Assembly: GCF_000143415.4 (NCBI RefSeq)
Contig: NW_003314294.1
Span: 1,701,586-1,765,585, forward strand
Direction: 5' to 3'
Origin: Selaginella moellendorffii
Taxonomy: Eukaryota > Streptophyta > Lycopodiopsida > Selaginellales > Selaginellaceae
DNA length: 64,000 bases
The position numbers and the translations under genes are program-made. Within the stretch, counting starts at the first letter, position 1. Every line of letters starts with the position of its first letter. The notes below the pieces were generated by a model, which worked only from the letters and a program-made list of their open reading frames with translations, was not told the DNA's origin and did no database searches. Below are positions 46,237 through 58,894 of the stretch, in pieces.

Positions 46237-48376
46237 ATGGTAAGTCTTTTAGGCCAAGTAGAAAATGGCATCAGGCCACATGCCATTCAGTAGCAACATT
46301 GGCATGCATCGATTGGGCTCTCGAGTGCAGTCCGGTTACAGATGGCGTGTAGCCTCACGCCATCTTAGGATGCAGCCTCAAGACATCTGATGCAGTGGTG
46401 AATGGCGTGTGGCCTCACGTTATTTCCAGCTGCTAGCTTTTCATCTGTCAGCTCTAATTGTTGTGCATTTTTGAACAGGCGAGGAATTGCGTTCTTCTTC
46501 CAGCCACTGTCCTCATCCAAGTGACAGACACTCCATGCAGTTCCATGCAAGAATATGGACTGGCACTTGTGGTAGAGATAGCGTCCGCCTTCAAGATCCA
46601 CCTTGCACATCCTAGCGGCTTCCCGGAGGGGGGCAGCGGCTATGAGGAATTCCTAGAGGGAGCTAGGGAGAGGTTGTCTAGGAGGCCCACAATTTCAAAG
46701 ATGCTGCGGGTCTATGAAGATCACATGGAATCCACGGACCTCACCTACGGCGATGTTCAAAAACTATATTCCAACATTGAGCCGTTGAGAGTTCCTCCAG
46801 TTTGCAAAGCAAAGGGGAAGGGGGTCGATCTAGAAATTACCCCAAAGCAGAAAAGGGTGGTCAAGCTCAAGCCGACATCTGACTCTCCTGCTCCAAAAAA
46901 GAAGCTACTCGGTGATGCCATTGCCTCGGGTTCGAACACTACACCCACCAAAAAGAAGAGCCGCAAAGAGCAGAAAGAGCAAGAAGAGGCAGCAAAAATC
47001 GTCGCAGATAATAGTACTTATTACTATTCCAACAAAGTATATACAATCGACGTGAGCCGTATCGAGATCCAAAGCAAATACAACCACAGGCTAGTATTTG
47101 ATGAGTGGGTGGAGAAACTGAAGTAGAAGATGCTGGCAAGTCCAATAGCACCCGACATCGCAGACGTGATCCCCTACTACCGAACAATGAAGGGCGAGAC
47201 GAGGTTTCCAGACTTGATCAATAGGAAGGTGTTGGACGATCAGAACATCCGGTTCTATGCCGTCTCCGGGCAGCATTCTAGCTTGGCGATGCAAGAGATA
47301 GTTGTGGATATTATGGTGGGCGAGGAGGTGAAGAAAGTCTTCAAGACAAGAGTTGTCCACCTGATAAAAGGCAACTCGCCCCTCCGATCTATCATATACA
47401 TCTCCCATGCGCAGAATGTCAAGCAAGAAACGTGCTACAAATCGGGTCTACACGAGACATTGGCACGAACACGGAAGCTTTGGGTTCAACTGAAGAAGCC
47501 ACAAAAACTAGGACAAGGACGTGCACTAGCAACTAGCGCCTGGCAGGTAAGCCTCATTGCATGTGGCATAGCATATGGCCTCACGCCATTTCCATTGCAG
47601 GAATTCTCGAGTCTTCTCTCGAAAACACTGGGGGTCAATGACACACTCAGCATCCATAACATTCTACTCGCGACAAAAGTTGTTTTTGACAAATGGGTAG
47701 ATGTGCTAAGGAGGTACCATGACGGGGAGTTGCTAAACTCAATGGGTGTGGAGGACGGCCAGAAGCCCAATGATTTGAAGCTCAACGCCTTGCGTTTCTC
47801 GCGGTCTCTAGACGACGACGACCTTCTGACAGTGGCTAATGCTCTTCTACGTGGTGAGGTAGTCTTCAACAAGACCAAAATAACTCCCGGCCATATTGTG
47901 ACATACAAGGACTTGTGCACGACTCTGAGAGCTCGTGCGCTATTGAAGGATTGGATCTTCGAGCAAGTGGCCATGGAGAGGGTGAGCATCGACACCACGC
48001 AAGAGATGATGGAAGAGCTGGAGTTGTCAAATGAAGACATCGACGAGTACGTGAAAGGGGCCCCCAAGTTCATCGATCTGCTGCGGGATGCCACGAAAAG
48101 TAAAGCTGAGAAGTTGGATCAGTATCCAAATTTCATTAAGAGGGATGTCGACCGCCGGCTTCAGAAACAGCTCGACCCCGCAGTAGAGGCTTATCGAGAA
48201 CCTTACCGAGTATACGTGAATTCGGATGAGGATCAAAGGTGGAGGAGCATCGTTTCCCGCGGAGATGAGCAGGTCTAGAACATCTTTTGTGTGATGGACT
48301 TCACAAACGAGGAGATCACTCATGCAGACGAAGTCAGCTCCATCATTGACTTAATGGTGGGACTTGCGGAGGTGGC
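46237..48376 (+). pseudogene. ParB-HAD gene, copy B (5' deletion, stops, truncated)
   Basis: ATG at 46,237-46,239, intron 1 to 46,478 with three palindromes, exon 2 from 46,479. About 0.11 kb is deleted early in exon 2. TAG at 47,124-47,126 (Gln in A and C) interrupts just before the ParB-like box, and TAG at 48,274-48,276 replaces a Lys codon. The ParB-like motif with SGQHSSLAMQ is conserved. The sequence ends at 48,376. All downstream exons, including the HAD domain, are absent. Confidence 0.85.
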
Positions 48377-48516
48377 TTCTTGTTTCCCTTTGTTCACTGT
48401 TTCTTTCCTGAGAGAAGAGTAGAATGCAACGGCCTCTGATCCTGTTGTTGCTCTTTGTCTCAGATCATTGTCCTGGAGAAGCTAGCAAATTGGAAAGGAA
48501 AAATTTGTGGCTTACA
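48377..48516 (+). repeat. 3' part of a gypsy LTR (gypsy-3)
   Basis: It ends TTGTGGCTTACA and is followed within a few bases by a degenerate initiator-Met primer site (CGTATCGGAGCC). The same LTR end is present inverted at 53,943-54,000. The 5' part is missing. Confidence 0.65.
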
Positions 48517-48575
48517 ATTTCGTATCGGAGCCTTTTCCTCAGTTCTAGCGAAGGATAGAGGCGGATTGCTGGGAG

Positions 48576-50565
48576 ATGGCAAGGGCAGGGTTTAAGCGAA
48601 CCCAAGCAGAGACGGAACCTCCGCCAGAGCTGGAGCCTCCGGTCGAACAAGAGGCTATGGATGAGGAATCCTTGCATGAGGAGGACTCTAGTGAGGAAAC
48701 TTCCAAACAGGAGTCCGGTGGCGAGGTTCGGTCATCCAAGGCTCAGAGCTTTGGGCAAATTCCATGCAGCGCTGGAGGGGCGAGAATTCCATTGCATTAG
48801 ACGGTGCAAGAGTGCAAAGGAAGCGTGGGAGGCCATGAAGCAGTTGGACGTGCTAGAAGGACAGTTGGCACAGACCAACGCCCTGCTGGAGACTCTCGTA
48901 CGCAAGTTAAAGCGTGACGAGAAGCGGAAGAAAAAGCGAAAGACTGCAGATGCTGGCAGCGCAGAAGGTGCGGACCCTTCGGAAGGGACTGAGGCAAAAC
49001 CAGACAAGGTCGAACAGACCGAAGTGGAATCAGTCCCTCAGGCAGTTCCCAAGTACAAACCAAAGCCCCCACCGGTGTTCAAGGGAGTGAACGACTATAA
49101 GGTTGTGGAGGATTGGTTTTACGATATGGAGGACTACTTCCGAGCGTTGCGGTTACCGAGGTCGAAGAAGGTCCCATGTGCAAAACCATACTTGGCAGAT
49201 AATGCCAAGTCTTGGTGGAGAACAACGGAGGCCAACGAAGGACCGGTGGCCACCTGGGACATGATGAAGGCGAGGATCCGCGCAACATACGTTCCTCCGA
49301 ATGCCACTCTGCATCTGAGAGATGAGCTGAGTAGGCTGAAGCAAACTGGAACCAACCAGGAATATGTGAATGGGTTCATGGCAAAGAGGATACTTGTCAC
49401 GGACATGGGGGATATGGATGCGTTCCATGCCTTCATATCAGGTTTGCAAACCTGGGCTCACGGTGAGGTGATGTGCTGGAACCCGACCAACTACAAGGAA
49501 GTGTTGGATGCGGCCATCAAGGTGCATTTCAATGATAACCTGCGAAAGGGGAACACGACGGGGTCGGGATCCACGTTTAGCAAAGGGGCCAAACCAAGGG
49601 GAACGTATAGCAGGGGGAAATTCAAGAAGAGTTTCTCTAAGAATGAGTCCTCGGGGTTTCGGAAAGGCAAATCTGGTGGCCAGCGAGCGAGTATGTGGGG
49701 GAGTCAAGCGAAAAAAGACAAACCCACGGATAAGAAGGTCAAGTCGTATAGCAGCGTGGGAAACAACGTATGCTACAACTGCGGTGAAGCAGGACACTTT
49801 TCGAGGAAATGTCCCTACCCGAAGAAGGCCAGAGCCAATATGGCCATCAAGTCGGGTGAAGTCCAAACTGAGGTATGTGATCCAGTCCCTAACTCAAAGT
49901 TACTCATTACACGAGCAACTTTGGTAGAGAGTCGTTCGCGACATCTACTAGCCCTCCGAGGGAAGCTCGGAGGTAGCTTTGTTAAGATCCTTATTGACAC
50001 GGGTGCTTCGGACAATTTTGTGGCTGCAGACATAGTCCGGCAAGCCGGACTAACGGTGCAGCGGCTAGGCGAACCAAGGACTATAGAGTTTGTTCAAGGT
50101 AGCCAAAGCACCGGTGAGGTACTTCGACAAGTGAGAGTCGAAGTAGGGACATGGAAAGTAGACATGGATTTCACCGTGTTGGACATGGTGGGATTTGACG
50201 TGATCTTCGGAATGGATTCGTTCAATCGGTTCGTGGTAGCCCTGCATGGACAAGGTAGGAACCTTGTGGTACTGGCAAATGCCCAAGGAAGAAGATCTAG
50301 GGTGGAGGCCCAGGATCTAAAGGTAGGGCAAAGCAAGGCCAAAGAATCTTGCTTAAACCTGGTGTCCACAAGAGGACAACTCACTAAAGGAACTAAGGCA
50401 GCCTTTTTGTGCTTACTCTCGGTGAAGAGTGACAAAAAGATAGGAACGGAAGAAGTACCTTTAGTGATCCAGCGGGTGTTGGACCAATTCCAGGATACCA
50501 TGCCGGAGGAGCTACCGGCAGGGTTACCCCCCGCACGACCGATAGAACATAAGATTGGTATGTGA
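48576..50565 (+). pseudogene. Gypsy-3 gag and protease
   Basis: The N-terminus starts in one frame at 48,576 (acidic, PPPELEPPVEQEAMDEES) and continues in the frame 48,661-50,565 after a roughly 0.1-kb foreign filler. Gag core: FKGVNDYKVVEDWFYDMEDY to SWWRTTEANEG. Basic linker, then a zinc knuckle CYNCGEAGHFSRKC (49,771-49,812, CX2CX4HX4C). Protease: KILIDTGASDNFVAADIV (catalytic Asp at 49,996) and FDVIFGMDSF. The frame runs into a short RT N-terminal piece (PIEHKIG) and stops, because the RT fingers region is deleted here. Confidence 0.9.
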
Positions 50566-51655
50566 GTTTCTGGTGATGCCCTTTGGGTTGTGCAATGCGC
50601 CGGCAACGTTTTCGGCGTTGATGAACCACATCTTTGTACCCTATCTGGATCACTTCGTGGTCGTCTATATCGACGACATCCTGATCTATAGCGAGACGCT
50701 AGAGGAGCATGCCGAACACTTGGCGAAGGTGTTTGAGAAACTAAGGGAACACAAACTGTATGCTAAAGAGAGTAAATGTGACTTTGCTCAACAAGAGGTA
50801 AAGTTTCTCGGGCATGTGGTGGGCCAGGACGGGCTCAAGGTGGACCCGGAGAAGGTCCAAGCGATCCAGGAATGGGAGCAACCTTCGAATGTACATGAGT
50901 TGAGGGCGTTCTTGGGGCTATGCAACTACTATCGAAAGTTTATCAGACACTATTCGAGAGTAGCCCTGCCCTTAACGGACCAAACAGGAAAAGGGAAGAT
51001 GGTATGGACAGCGGAATGCAAGGCGGCATTCGTCCACCTCAAAGGGAAGTTGAGGAAGGCTCCGGTGTTGGCATTACCAGATTTTGGTAAGGACTTTGAG
51101 GTAGACACGGATGCTTCGGACTTTGCGTTGGGCGCAGTTTTGAAGCAAGACAACCATCTAGTAGCGTTCTTCTCGAAGAAGTTGGACAAGGTTCAACGGA
51201 CTGCCAATTGTTTGCAGTGGTCAAGGCGCTCAAGGAGTGGCGACACTACCTTGGGAGACACTCAAGGTTTACACGGACAATGTGGCAACGAAACATTTCT
51301 TGTCACAACCCGACCTGAGAGGGAAACAAGGTCGGTGGGCCAATGCCTTGGCCGAGTTTGATTGCGAGATTCTGTACAAGCCTGGGAAGAGCAACATCGT
51401 GGCAGATGCGCTAAGTCGAAAAGCGAGCTTGAGGTTGGCGATCTCCAGCGCAACAGCAACCTTCTGGGACGATGTGCGGACAGCATATGAGAACGATGGT
51501 CTAGCACAAGAAGTGTTGTTAAGGAATCTGGAGGCGAGGGAAGCTCACTAGAGAGGTGAGCTGCCAACGGAAGAGAAAACGGGCTATGCGGAACGCAATG
51601 GACTCATTTATTACAAGCAAATAAGGGTGTATGTTCCAGAAGGGGGACTAAGGAA
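50556..51655 (+). pseudogene. Gypsy-3 RT (palm/thumb), RNase H and integrase start
   Basis: It resumes at [16 protein letters not shown] and has the catalytic YIDD at 50,666-50,677, [19 protein letters not shown] and the thumb. RNase H begins [20 protein letters not shown] frameshift near 51,215 separates it from [19 protein letters not shown] and ADALSRKA in another frame. A stop then follows, with the integrase HHCC start (VYVPEGGLRKV) at the end. The element is cut off at about 51,655. About 110 RT residues between HKIG and EFLVMPFG are missing. Confidence 0.85.
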
Positions 51656-54000
51656 GGTAGCCTTTGAGCTTCTATACTTTGTCCAACATGTTGTCTTCTC
51701 GACATCTTCCTCTACTACCCTGATCTGGTAGTATCTTGACCTTAGTTTGATCCTCGAGAAGTATTTCACCTTTCCCAACCTATCGAACAGGTGCTCAATC
51801 CTTGGTAAAAGGTACTTGTTTTTCTTTGTATACTTGTTGAGTAGCCGGTAGTCTATGCACATGTGCATAGATCCATCTTTCTTTTTCACAAATAATACCA
51901 ATGCACCATATGGTGACTTGCTCAACCTAATATACCCTTTTTCCACTAACTCCTCAAGTTGGCATTTGATCTCCTCGAGTTCCTTTTCATTCAATTGATG
52001 GGGGGGCGAACCACCACCTTAGCACCCTTGACTAGCTCGATCTTAATTCTATCAATCATTCGGGGGGTAACCCCGCCGGTAGCTTCTCCGGCATGGTATC
52101 TAGGAATTGGTCCAACACCCACTAGATCACTAAAAGCACTTCTTTTATTCCTATCTTTTTGTCACTCCTCACTGAGAGTAAGCACAAAAATGTTGCCTTA
52201 GTTCCTTTAATGAGTTGTCATCTCGTGGACACCAGGTTCACGCAGGAGTTTTTGGCCTTACATTGCCCTACATTTAGATCTATTGGGCATTTGTTAGTAA
52301 CATAAGGTTCTTACCTTGTCCATGCAGAGCTATTATGAACCGATTGAACTAATCCATCCCGAAGATTACATCAAATCCTGCCATGACCAATACAGTGACC
52401 ATATCTACTTTCCATGTCCCTATTTCGACTCTTGCTTGTCGAAGTACCTCATCGGTGCTTTGGCTATTTTGAACAAACTTTATAGTCCTTGGTTCACCCA
52501 GCCACTGCACCATTAATCCAGCTTGCCGGACTATGTCTGTAGCCACAAAATTATCCGAAGCACCCGTGTCAATAAGGATCTTAACAAAGCTACCTCTGAG
52601 CTTCCCTTAGAGGGCTAGTAGATCTCGCAAACAACTCTTTACCAAAGTTGCTCATGTAATGAGTAACTTTGAGCTAGGGACTGGATCATGTACCTCAATT
52701 TGGATTTAACCCGACTTAATGGCTATATTGGCTCTGGCTTTCTTTAGGTAGAGACATTCCTATGAAAAGTGTCCCGCTTCACCATAGTTGAAGCATATGT
52801 TGTTTCCCATGCTATTAGCAAACTTGACTTTCTGGGTTTGTCCTTTTTCACTTGACTCCCTTACATACTCGCTCACTGGCCCCTAGATCTATCTTTTCGG
52901 AACCCCAAGGACTCATTCTTAGAGAAATTCTTCTTAAATTTCCCTTTGCCATATATCAATCTTAGTTTGACCCCTTTGCTAAATATGGACCCCAACCCCA
53001 TTGTGTTCCCCTTTCGCAAGTTATCATTGAAATACACCTTGATAGCTGCATCCAACATTTCCTTGTAGTTGGTTTGGTTCCAACACATCAACTTGCCATG
53101 AGCCCAAGTTTGGAAGCCTAATATGAAGGCATGGAACACATCCATATCACCCTTGTCTATGACAAGTATCCTCTTTGCCATAAACACATTCACATACTCT
53201 TGAATGGTTTCTGGTCTGCTTCAGCCTACTCAACTTCATCCCTTAGGTGCAGAGTACCATTTGAAGGAACATAAGTTGCACGGATCCTCGCCTTCATCAT
53301 TTCTCAAGTGGCCACTGGTCCTTTGCTGGCCTCTATTATTCTCCACCAAGACTTAGCATTATTTGCCAAGTATGGTTTTCCACATGGGACCTTCTCTAAG
53401 CTCGGTAACCACAACGCTCGGAAGTAATCCTCCATATCAATAAAACCAATCCTCCACCACCTTATAGTCATTCACTCCCTTGAAGACCGGTGGGGGATTT
53501 GGTTTGTACTTGGGAACTGCTTGAGGGACTAATTCCACTTTGGTTTTTTCAACTTTGTTCAGTCCTGCCTCAATCCCAGTCGAAGGGTCCACGCCTTCTA
53601 CACTGCTAGTATCTGCAATCTTTTGTTTTTCTTCTACTTTTTCTTTCTCTTCTTGTCACGCTTTAGCTTGCGTATGAGAGTCTCTAGCATGGCAATGGTC
53701 TGAGCCAATTGTCCTTTTAGAATGTCCAATCGAGCCTTGGATAACCGAACCTCACCACCAGACTCTTGTTTGAAAGTTTCCTCACTGGAGTCCTCCTCAT
53801 GCAAAGATTTCTCATCTATATCCTCTTGTTTGACTGGAGGCTCTAGCTTTGGAAGAGGTTCTATCTCCGCCTTGGTTCATTTATGCGCTGCAATCTGCCT
53901 CTATCCTTCGTTAGAACTGAGAAAAAGGCTTCGATACCAAATTGTAAGCCACAAAATTTTCCTTTTTAATTTGCCAGTTTACCTTGTTTATCCGACCAAT
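51656..54000 (-). pseudogene. Second copy of the gypsy-3 family, inverted and heavily decayed
   Basis: On the minus strand: gag around 53,193-52,873 (NVFMAKRILVIDKGDMDVF), zinc-knuckle and protease pieces (52,546-52,349, IVRQAGLMVQWLGEPRTIKF), then the RT fingers at 51,994-51,660 (EEIKCQLEELVEKGYIR, VKKKDGSMHMCIDYRLLN). It ends where the plus copy ends, giving a tail-to-tail junction at about 51,655. Compared with the plus copy most differences are C-to-T or G-to-A (for example Arg to Trp, Gly to Ser or Asp, Gln to stop), the pattern expected of methylated-cytosine decay. It retains the RT segment missing from the plus copy. Confidence 0.85.
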
Positions 54001-55600
54001 ACTGTCTTGGCCTTAGTTAAGTTCCTTTGCAAAGGTTCTCTCCCACCTATTATACCAGCTCCTACTTAGTCCTACTTGGTTTTAGTTATTCACTACACAA
54101 GTAATGGAGCATTAACCATCCATCTACGGATTCCTAAATCTCTTGTTCGAGCGTGGCCACTGAGAGAGTGAGAGAGAGAGAGAGAATATTCTGGTCCTCG
54201 AAATATTCCCCATCTTTTTTGTATAAAACCCTTGCCCCACAAGGGCAAGGGGGGGCATTTTGCAGAAAGCATTGAAGCACTTCTCATGTTTGAACAACCG
54301 TTGGGGGAGGTGCCCCTCCTTCCCCCAACAAATGGTGAACCCGGCGCGACCTGCAGCACTTTCTGAAGCGTCATTTCTCTCTTTTTCTTTTGGCCGTAGA
54401 CTTTATGAACGAATTCCTTGTTCGTTTTGCGGTGGTTTTGTTTGATCTTGGGCGTGTTGGACAGGTCTGGAGCTCCTCTTTTCAGCAAGGTATGGCGCTC
54501 ATCAAGCCGTGTAGTATTTGAAGAGATACAACGTTTCTTGGCTCGGTTTGAGGAATAATTGGAGGTTTTCACTTTCTCGCCTAGATCCTCGGCCCAATTT
54601 CTCATAGTAGTGCATTTGGGCGAATAGGGGTGGCATGCAAAAGGATTTTCTTCTCTGGCTAGATTGGGTCATCTTTGTGGCAGGAATTCGTGCTCCTTCG
54701 GGCTTTGTTTTGGATGCCGTTTCTTTCGAGAGATGCTCCTGGTCCTAGGCTTTCTGAAAATACCAATGGCACCTTAGTATTGATCTACATCAGTGAGATG
54801 CACATGTTTTTCCACAATATTGGTGTTCTAGGTGACCTCTTCTTGGATTTTGGGGAATATTGAGGTGGCTTCGTCCTAAATTCCTGTGATGGAGGGTAGA
54901 CGGGGTTGAGCTCTTTCCAACGAGCCCACCAATAGTCAAAATGGGGAAGGATCGAGACCAGAAGACTCATTTTTCTCTTTTGGGCTAAACTTTGTTGGGA
55001 GTTCCATGGGAGCGAAGCAATCTTCAAGGAACAGGTAACCGTAGGAACAGGGACAATAGGAACAGGCACAGGGATAGGAGTTGGTGTTGGAGCAAGCACA
55101 GGAGTAGGAGTGAGAGCATGGGGGTTACCAGTTACAGGTTATAGATCCCTGGTTACCAATTACCGGTTACTCTAGCGGCTACTCCAACGGCTACTTCGGT
55201 GGTTACCCCACGGGTCAATGGTTATGTGTGCTTGAGGCTTACATCTCCATTTTCACCCTTATTCCTCTTTGTCACAGGCATTTTGGGTAACTTTGCTCAA
55301 CTTGAGCACTAGCCTACAGTCTTCTTGCTCCTATCAACCCAGTTGCCTTGACTAGGGATTTGTAGTGTTCAGAGTATTTGATGCTGGTACAAACTAGACG
55401 TACGACAAACTGGCACCCTTTTACCATACCTTGAGGCCCTAAGGTACGAAGTAAACTTTCTAATATCCAAAGGTAGTTTAGGTACAACACTGCACCTTCT
55501 CGGGCCGAGTCCTCTTCATCCTCGGCAGATTCCAGTGACTTAGATCTACAGGCTATAGCGCAGCCACCTTTAGCTCGACCTCAGCTCCATGTTCTATAGA
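54001..55600 (+). repeat. LTR/leader-like remnant of the gypsy-1 family
   Basis: The portion 54,150-54,330 is the inverted counterpart of 2,814-3,000, with a GA-rich microsatellite at about 54,162-54,184. The GTAACC-type tract at 55,115-55,200 is the counterpart of 3,545-3,640. No gene is supported; small frames here are incidental. Confidence 0.5.
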
Positions 55601-55611
55601 AGGGGAGTGAT

Positions 55612-56158
55612 ATGTCGACCTTCTCAGGTGTTGGAATAGTCTCTCCAACATCGCATATTAGTCACTTTGATTACTACTGCACCACAAATATGATCGTCGA
55701 CGATGATCGTATGTGCCGTGACTTCTTGCAATCTCTTGAAGGCAAAGCAGCAATTTGGGCAGATTCTCTCCTCCCAGAGGACTGGACAAACTTCCAGCCA
55801 CTACTTGCTTCTTTCAGAGAATGCTTTGTTGAAGAAAAACCCACAAATCGGCTACTTGTCGACCTCTTTTTGTTCCAGTAGGGTGCTCACGAGTCTGTTC
55901 CTGACTACATCACACAGTTTTGAGCTTATTGGAAGTAGTGTTGGGATTGCAGAGTGGTCTAAGATGAGCAACAGGGGATCACGGCATTCACAGCGGGTCT
56001 GTGCGGGAACTTGTGTGGAAACTTCTTAAGAAGACATTTAGGTCTTGCCGTGAGGCATTTTTATTTGCCACAAAGCTGGAAAGAGAGCTTCTTGTCGACC
56101 TAGGGATTGCTAGAGTTGATTTCAACCAAGCCATCACCCCGTCAGAGTCACCTTGTAA
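55612..56158 (+). pseudogene. Gag fragment (gypsy-1 family), interrupted by copy C
   Basis: The frame 55,612-55,881 has MCRDFLQSLEGKAAIWADSL and RECFVEEKP, a recognisable gag core, then TAG and shifted frames continuing to KLERELLVDLGIARVDF at 56,100. It matches the gag piece at 898-1,307. At 56,158 the match stops at TCACCTTGTA, and copy C begins. The uninterrupted version of this junction is seen on the minus strand at 1,004/1,005. Confidence 0.75.
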
Positions 56159-56180
56159 GCTCTATTTCGTTAAAGTGGGA
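56159..56180 (-). repeat. Right-end terminal inverted repeat, copy C
   Basis: The same 22 bp as the left ends of copies A and B, here at the end beyond the HAD gene, confirming that the element is bounded by inverted repeats. Confidence 0.8.
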
Positions 56181-56587
56181 ATTGTCATTATCCCACTTGT
56201 AAAATAAGGTTTCCAAACCTTTATATAGTATATAAATATAACAAAATTCAACTGCATTGAGGCACATGCCATTTTATTTTAAACAAGGAAATGTCTACTC
56301 AATCACTTCTCACTGCTTCACCTCTCTCTTCTCCTTGTCATTGTCGTCCAATTTCTTTCCATCCTTTTAATATTGGCTCAGTTGCTCCGAGTCTAGGTGG
56401 AGCCCAAGTCCCCATTCAATCTTTACTTTCCCCTTATTAATAAAACAACTTCGTAGACTTCCAATAACATGCTGTAACACTTCTAGTATAATGCAAATCC
56501 TCTCAAAGAATTGTCTTTTAATATTAATACAATGGCATGGAACCCCATGCCATAATAAGTTACATTTTTAAATAAATACATGCCATC
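56181..56587. other. 3' non-coding end of the element
   Basis: About 400 bp between the HAD stop codon and the terminus. It holds a half palindrome (56,254-56,274), a full one (56,531-56,554) and AT-rich sequence. No gene. Confidence 0.6.
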
Positions 56588-57607
56588 TCAGACTGTTATT
56601 TTTTGCCTCCAACGCCTATACAATAATCTTGGAATTTCATCACTCTCCACACTATCAGGATTTAAACCCAATAGTAATGCCATCTCTTCTCTAATACGTC
56701 CACGCTCATGTTCAGTGGTCGAAGAACCCATCCGGTTGAGCAGATTATGGAGATGCGGATAGTGCTTGGCTAGACAATATACATGCCATAAATGATGACT
56801 GGTGTCTGTCCGATCAAATGGCTTCTGATATACCGTTCCATCTGCCATTTGGTTGATTTCTGCAGCCACCTCCTGGACTGGCCGGTTCTCTATCACCATC
56901 GCTTCAAGCCGTTTTGCAAGGTCCCCCAGAACATACGGTTTCTTCTCCCTAGTTTCCATACTGCAAGAGATGGGGTGCACTGCATATGTGTGCGTGTTCG
57001 CTGCAGTTTTAATCGGCGAGTCATCGATGATGAGGATTTCACTTGACCTAGCAGTCCGGTTCATCACTACAGCCTCTGCCTTGACGAAGATGGGCTTGCT
57101 ACCCCTCACATGGACCATAGTCAAGCAATCCTCCTGCGTTAGGAGAAAGTCAAATGGTAATATTACTCGCGTCTGATCGTGCATCATCTGTAGCAACGTT
57201 AATGCATTGTGGCGCATCATGGATGTCCAAACTCCCAATTGCAAATTGAACCCGGCCCTCTGTTTTAAGTGTCGCATGGTCATTATTAGATCCCGCAGTT
57301 TCTCCCGTGTGATTAATGTGAATCTGTCTCTTTTGACCAACTTGCGACCGCAGGCTTTGGAGGGTACAGTGACATTCGAGGACGAGCCACGCTCATGGGA
57401 GAAAAGGACACCGTTCAGATCAAAAACGATACAGTACTTTCGCCGTGACTCTGAAATGAAATGCGTTAGCATAAAAAATGGTACAAGTCAATTTTACCAT
57501 CTACAATATTAGCGAATGGTGCTCCCGATGGTCGTTCAGAGGGTTTTGGTCGAGGAAACGTGAAGGGCGGAAATACTCTCCTCTGCAATGTGGGGTCAAT
57601 CGCATCC

Positions 57608-57706
57608 GATGGCGTGTGGGCACATGCCATTTCAGCTGTAGACTCTGGTACAACTGGCTCAACAGTGGCATGGGGTGGTTCCGATGGCGTGTGATCACAC
57701 GCCATT
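57608..57706. repeat. Coding palindromes, copy C
   Basis: Copies at 57,608-57,631 and 57,683-57,706, in the same reading frame and position as in copy A. Confidence 0.9.
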
Positions 57707-58894
57707 TCAGCTGGTGCCTCCGTTGGCAAAGTGGACATGACCGAACAGGCAGCAGGGGCGGTGTAGGGAGGTTCCAACGGCGCGTAGTCAGACGATTGGG
57801 CACACGTTGGAAATGAGGATACGACCGGCTCGGCGGCTGGGGCGGCCTCATGCGGGTCCAATGGCGCCTGGTCACCGTCAGTTGGATACGTGGACAAGAT
57901 TGACTCAGTGGTATGGGCAGCATCAAGTGGAGCGTGGTCAGCTTGCTTGGCGTTGATATGGATAGTAGCCTCCACCAGCTCTGATGACTCTTGCAGGCAA
58001 GTAGAGTCCACTGGCGGATCCATATGCATGTCCAAATATCTCCCTTCGATTGAGATGGTATCCTCCCGTGCTACTAAAAACAAACTCATTAGCACATTGA
58101 ATCGACTATACTGTATTTACCATCAGCTGCTATTGAGGAACTAGGACCGATATCACTTGGGCGCACTGCTGATTCTGAAGGATTGGACATACGTTTCGAC
58201 CCTTGCTTGGCACTATCCTTCCTCGACACTAAAGGCTAGAGTTTGTATCTTAATTCAACTGAATAATCTCTACTTACCATTTCTTCTGCGACCTACATGG
58301 ACAATGTTAGAAATGGTAAAAGGTTAGGAATGGATGTACTATTATTTACCTGATGGTTTGTCTTGTATGACCTTCCTCCGCTGCTCTTTGGCCACCTCAG
58401 GCTGGCCATCATCGTCATCATCGTCATCGTCGTTATTGTGATCGTCACCATTGTGAGGACCATCCAAGTCCTCTTCGTCCTCCTCTTCTTCGTCCTCCTC
58501 TTCGTCCTTCTGCTCTTCCTGCTCATTATCTTTCTTTGGCTCCTCATCCCCCTCTTGCATTTCTTCCATAGGCTGCTCAGGCTGGATTGCTTGTTTTTCC
58601 AGGACCATCTTGGAAAAATCATCTGGCCGAGTCTCCATCTCAAAATACAAGACATCCATAGCCTGTTTTAGTGCGTGACCTAGGACCGTATCCTCACCCG
58701 ACTGTCTTAACATGGTTTTTGCACGTTCTTGCACCCTTCGAAGACGACGAGATGAGAAAAACGTGGCCCTGACTTGAAAAGCATCCCTCATCCATTGTAC
58801 CTCTCCATTGAGATTGGGGAAGGGGAGTCCGCCATAGGAATCTGAGTCAGAAGGTGGTGACTGGCTCCTTTCACTCAGCCCTTGATCTGCAATG

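Larger units (their letters stand above)
39852..48376 (+). mobile_element. Copy B of the element (3' truncated)
   Basis: It starts with the same 22-bp terminus and is collinear with copy A, but ends at 48,376 in exon 3 of the ParB-HAD gene, where a gypsy LTR fragment takes over. It has many internal deletions relative to A (for example within the DUF7869 gene, the 26.5-kb-equivalent intergenic part and exon 2) and fewer repeat units. It carries extra palindrome copies near 41,079, 41,239 and 41,385 that are absent from copy A. Confidence 0.85.
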
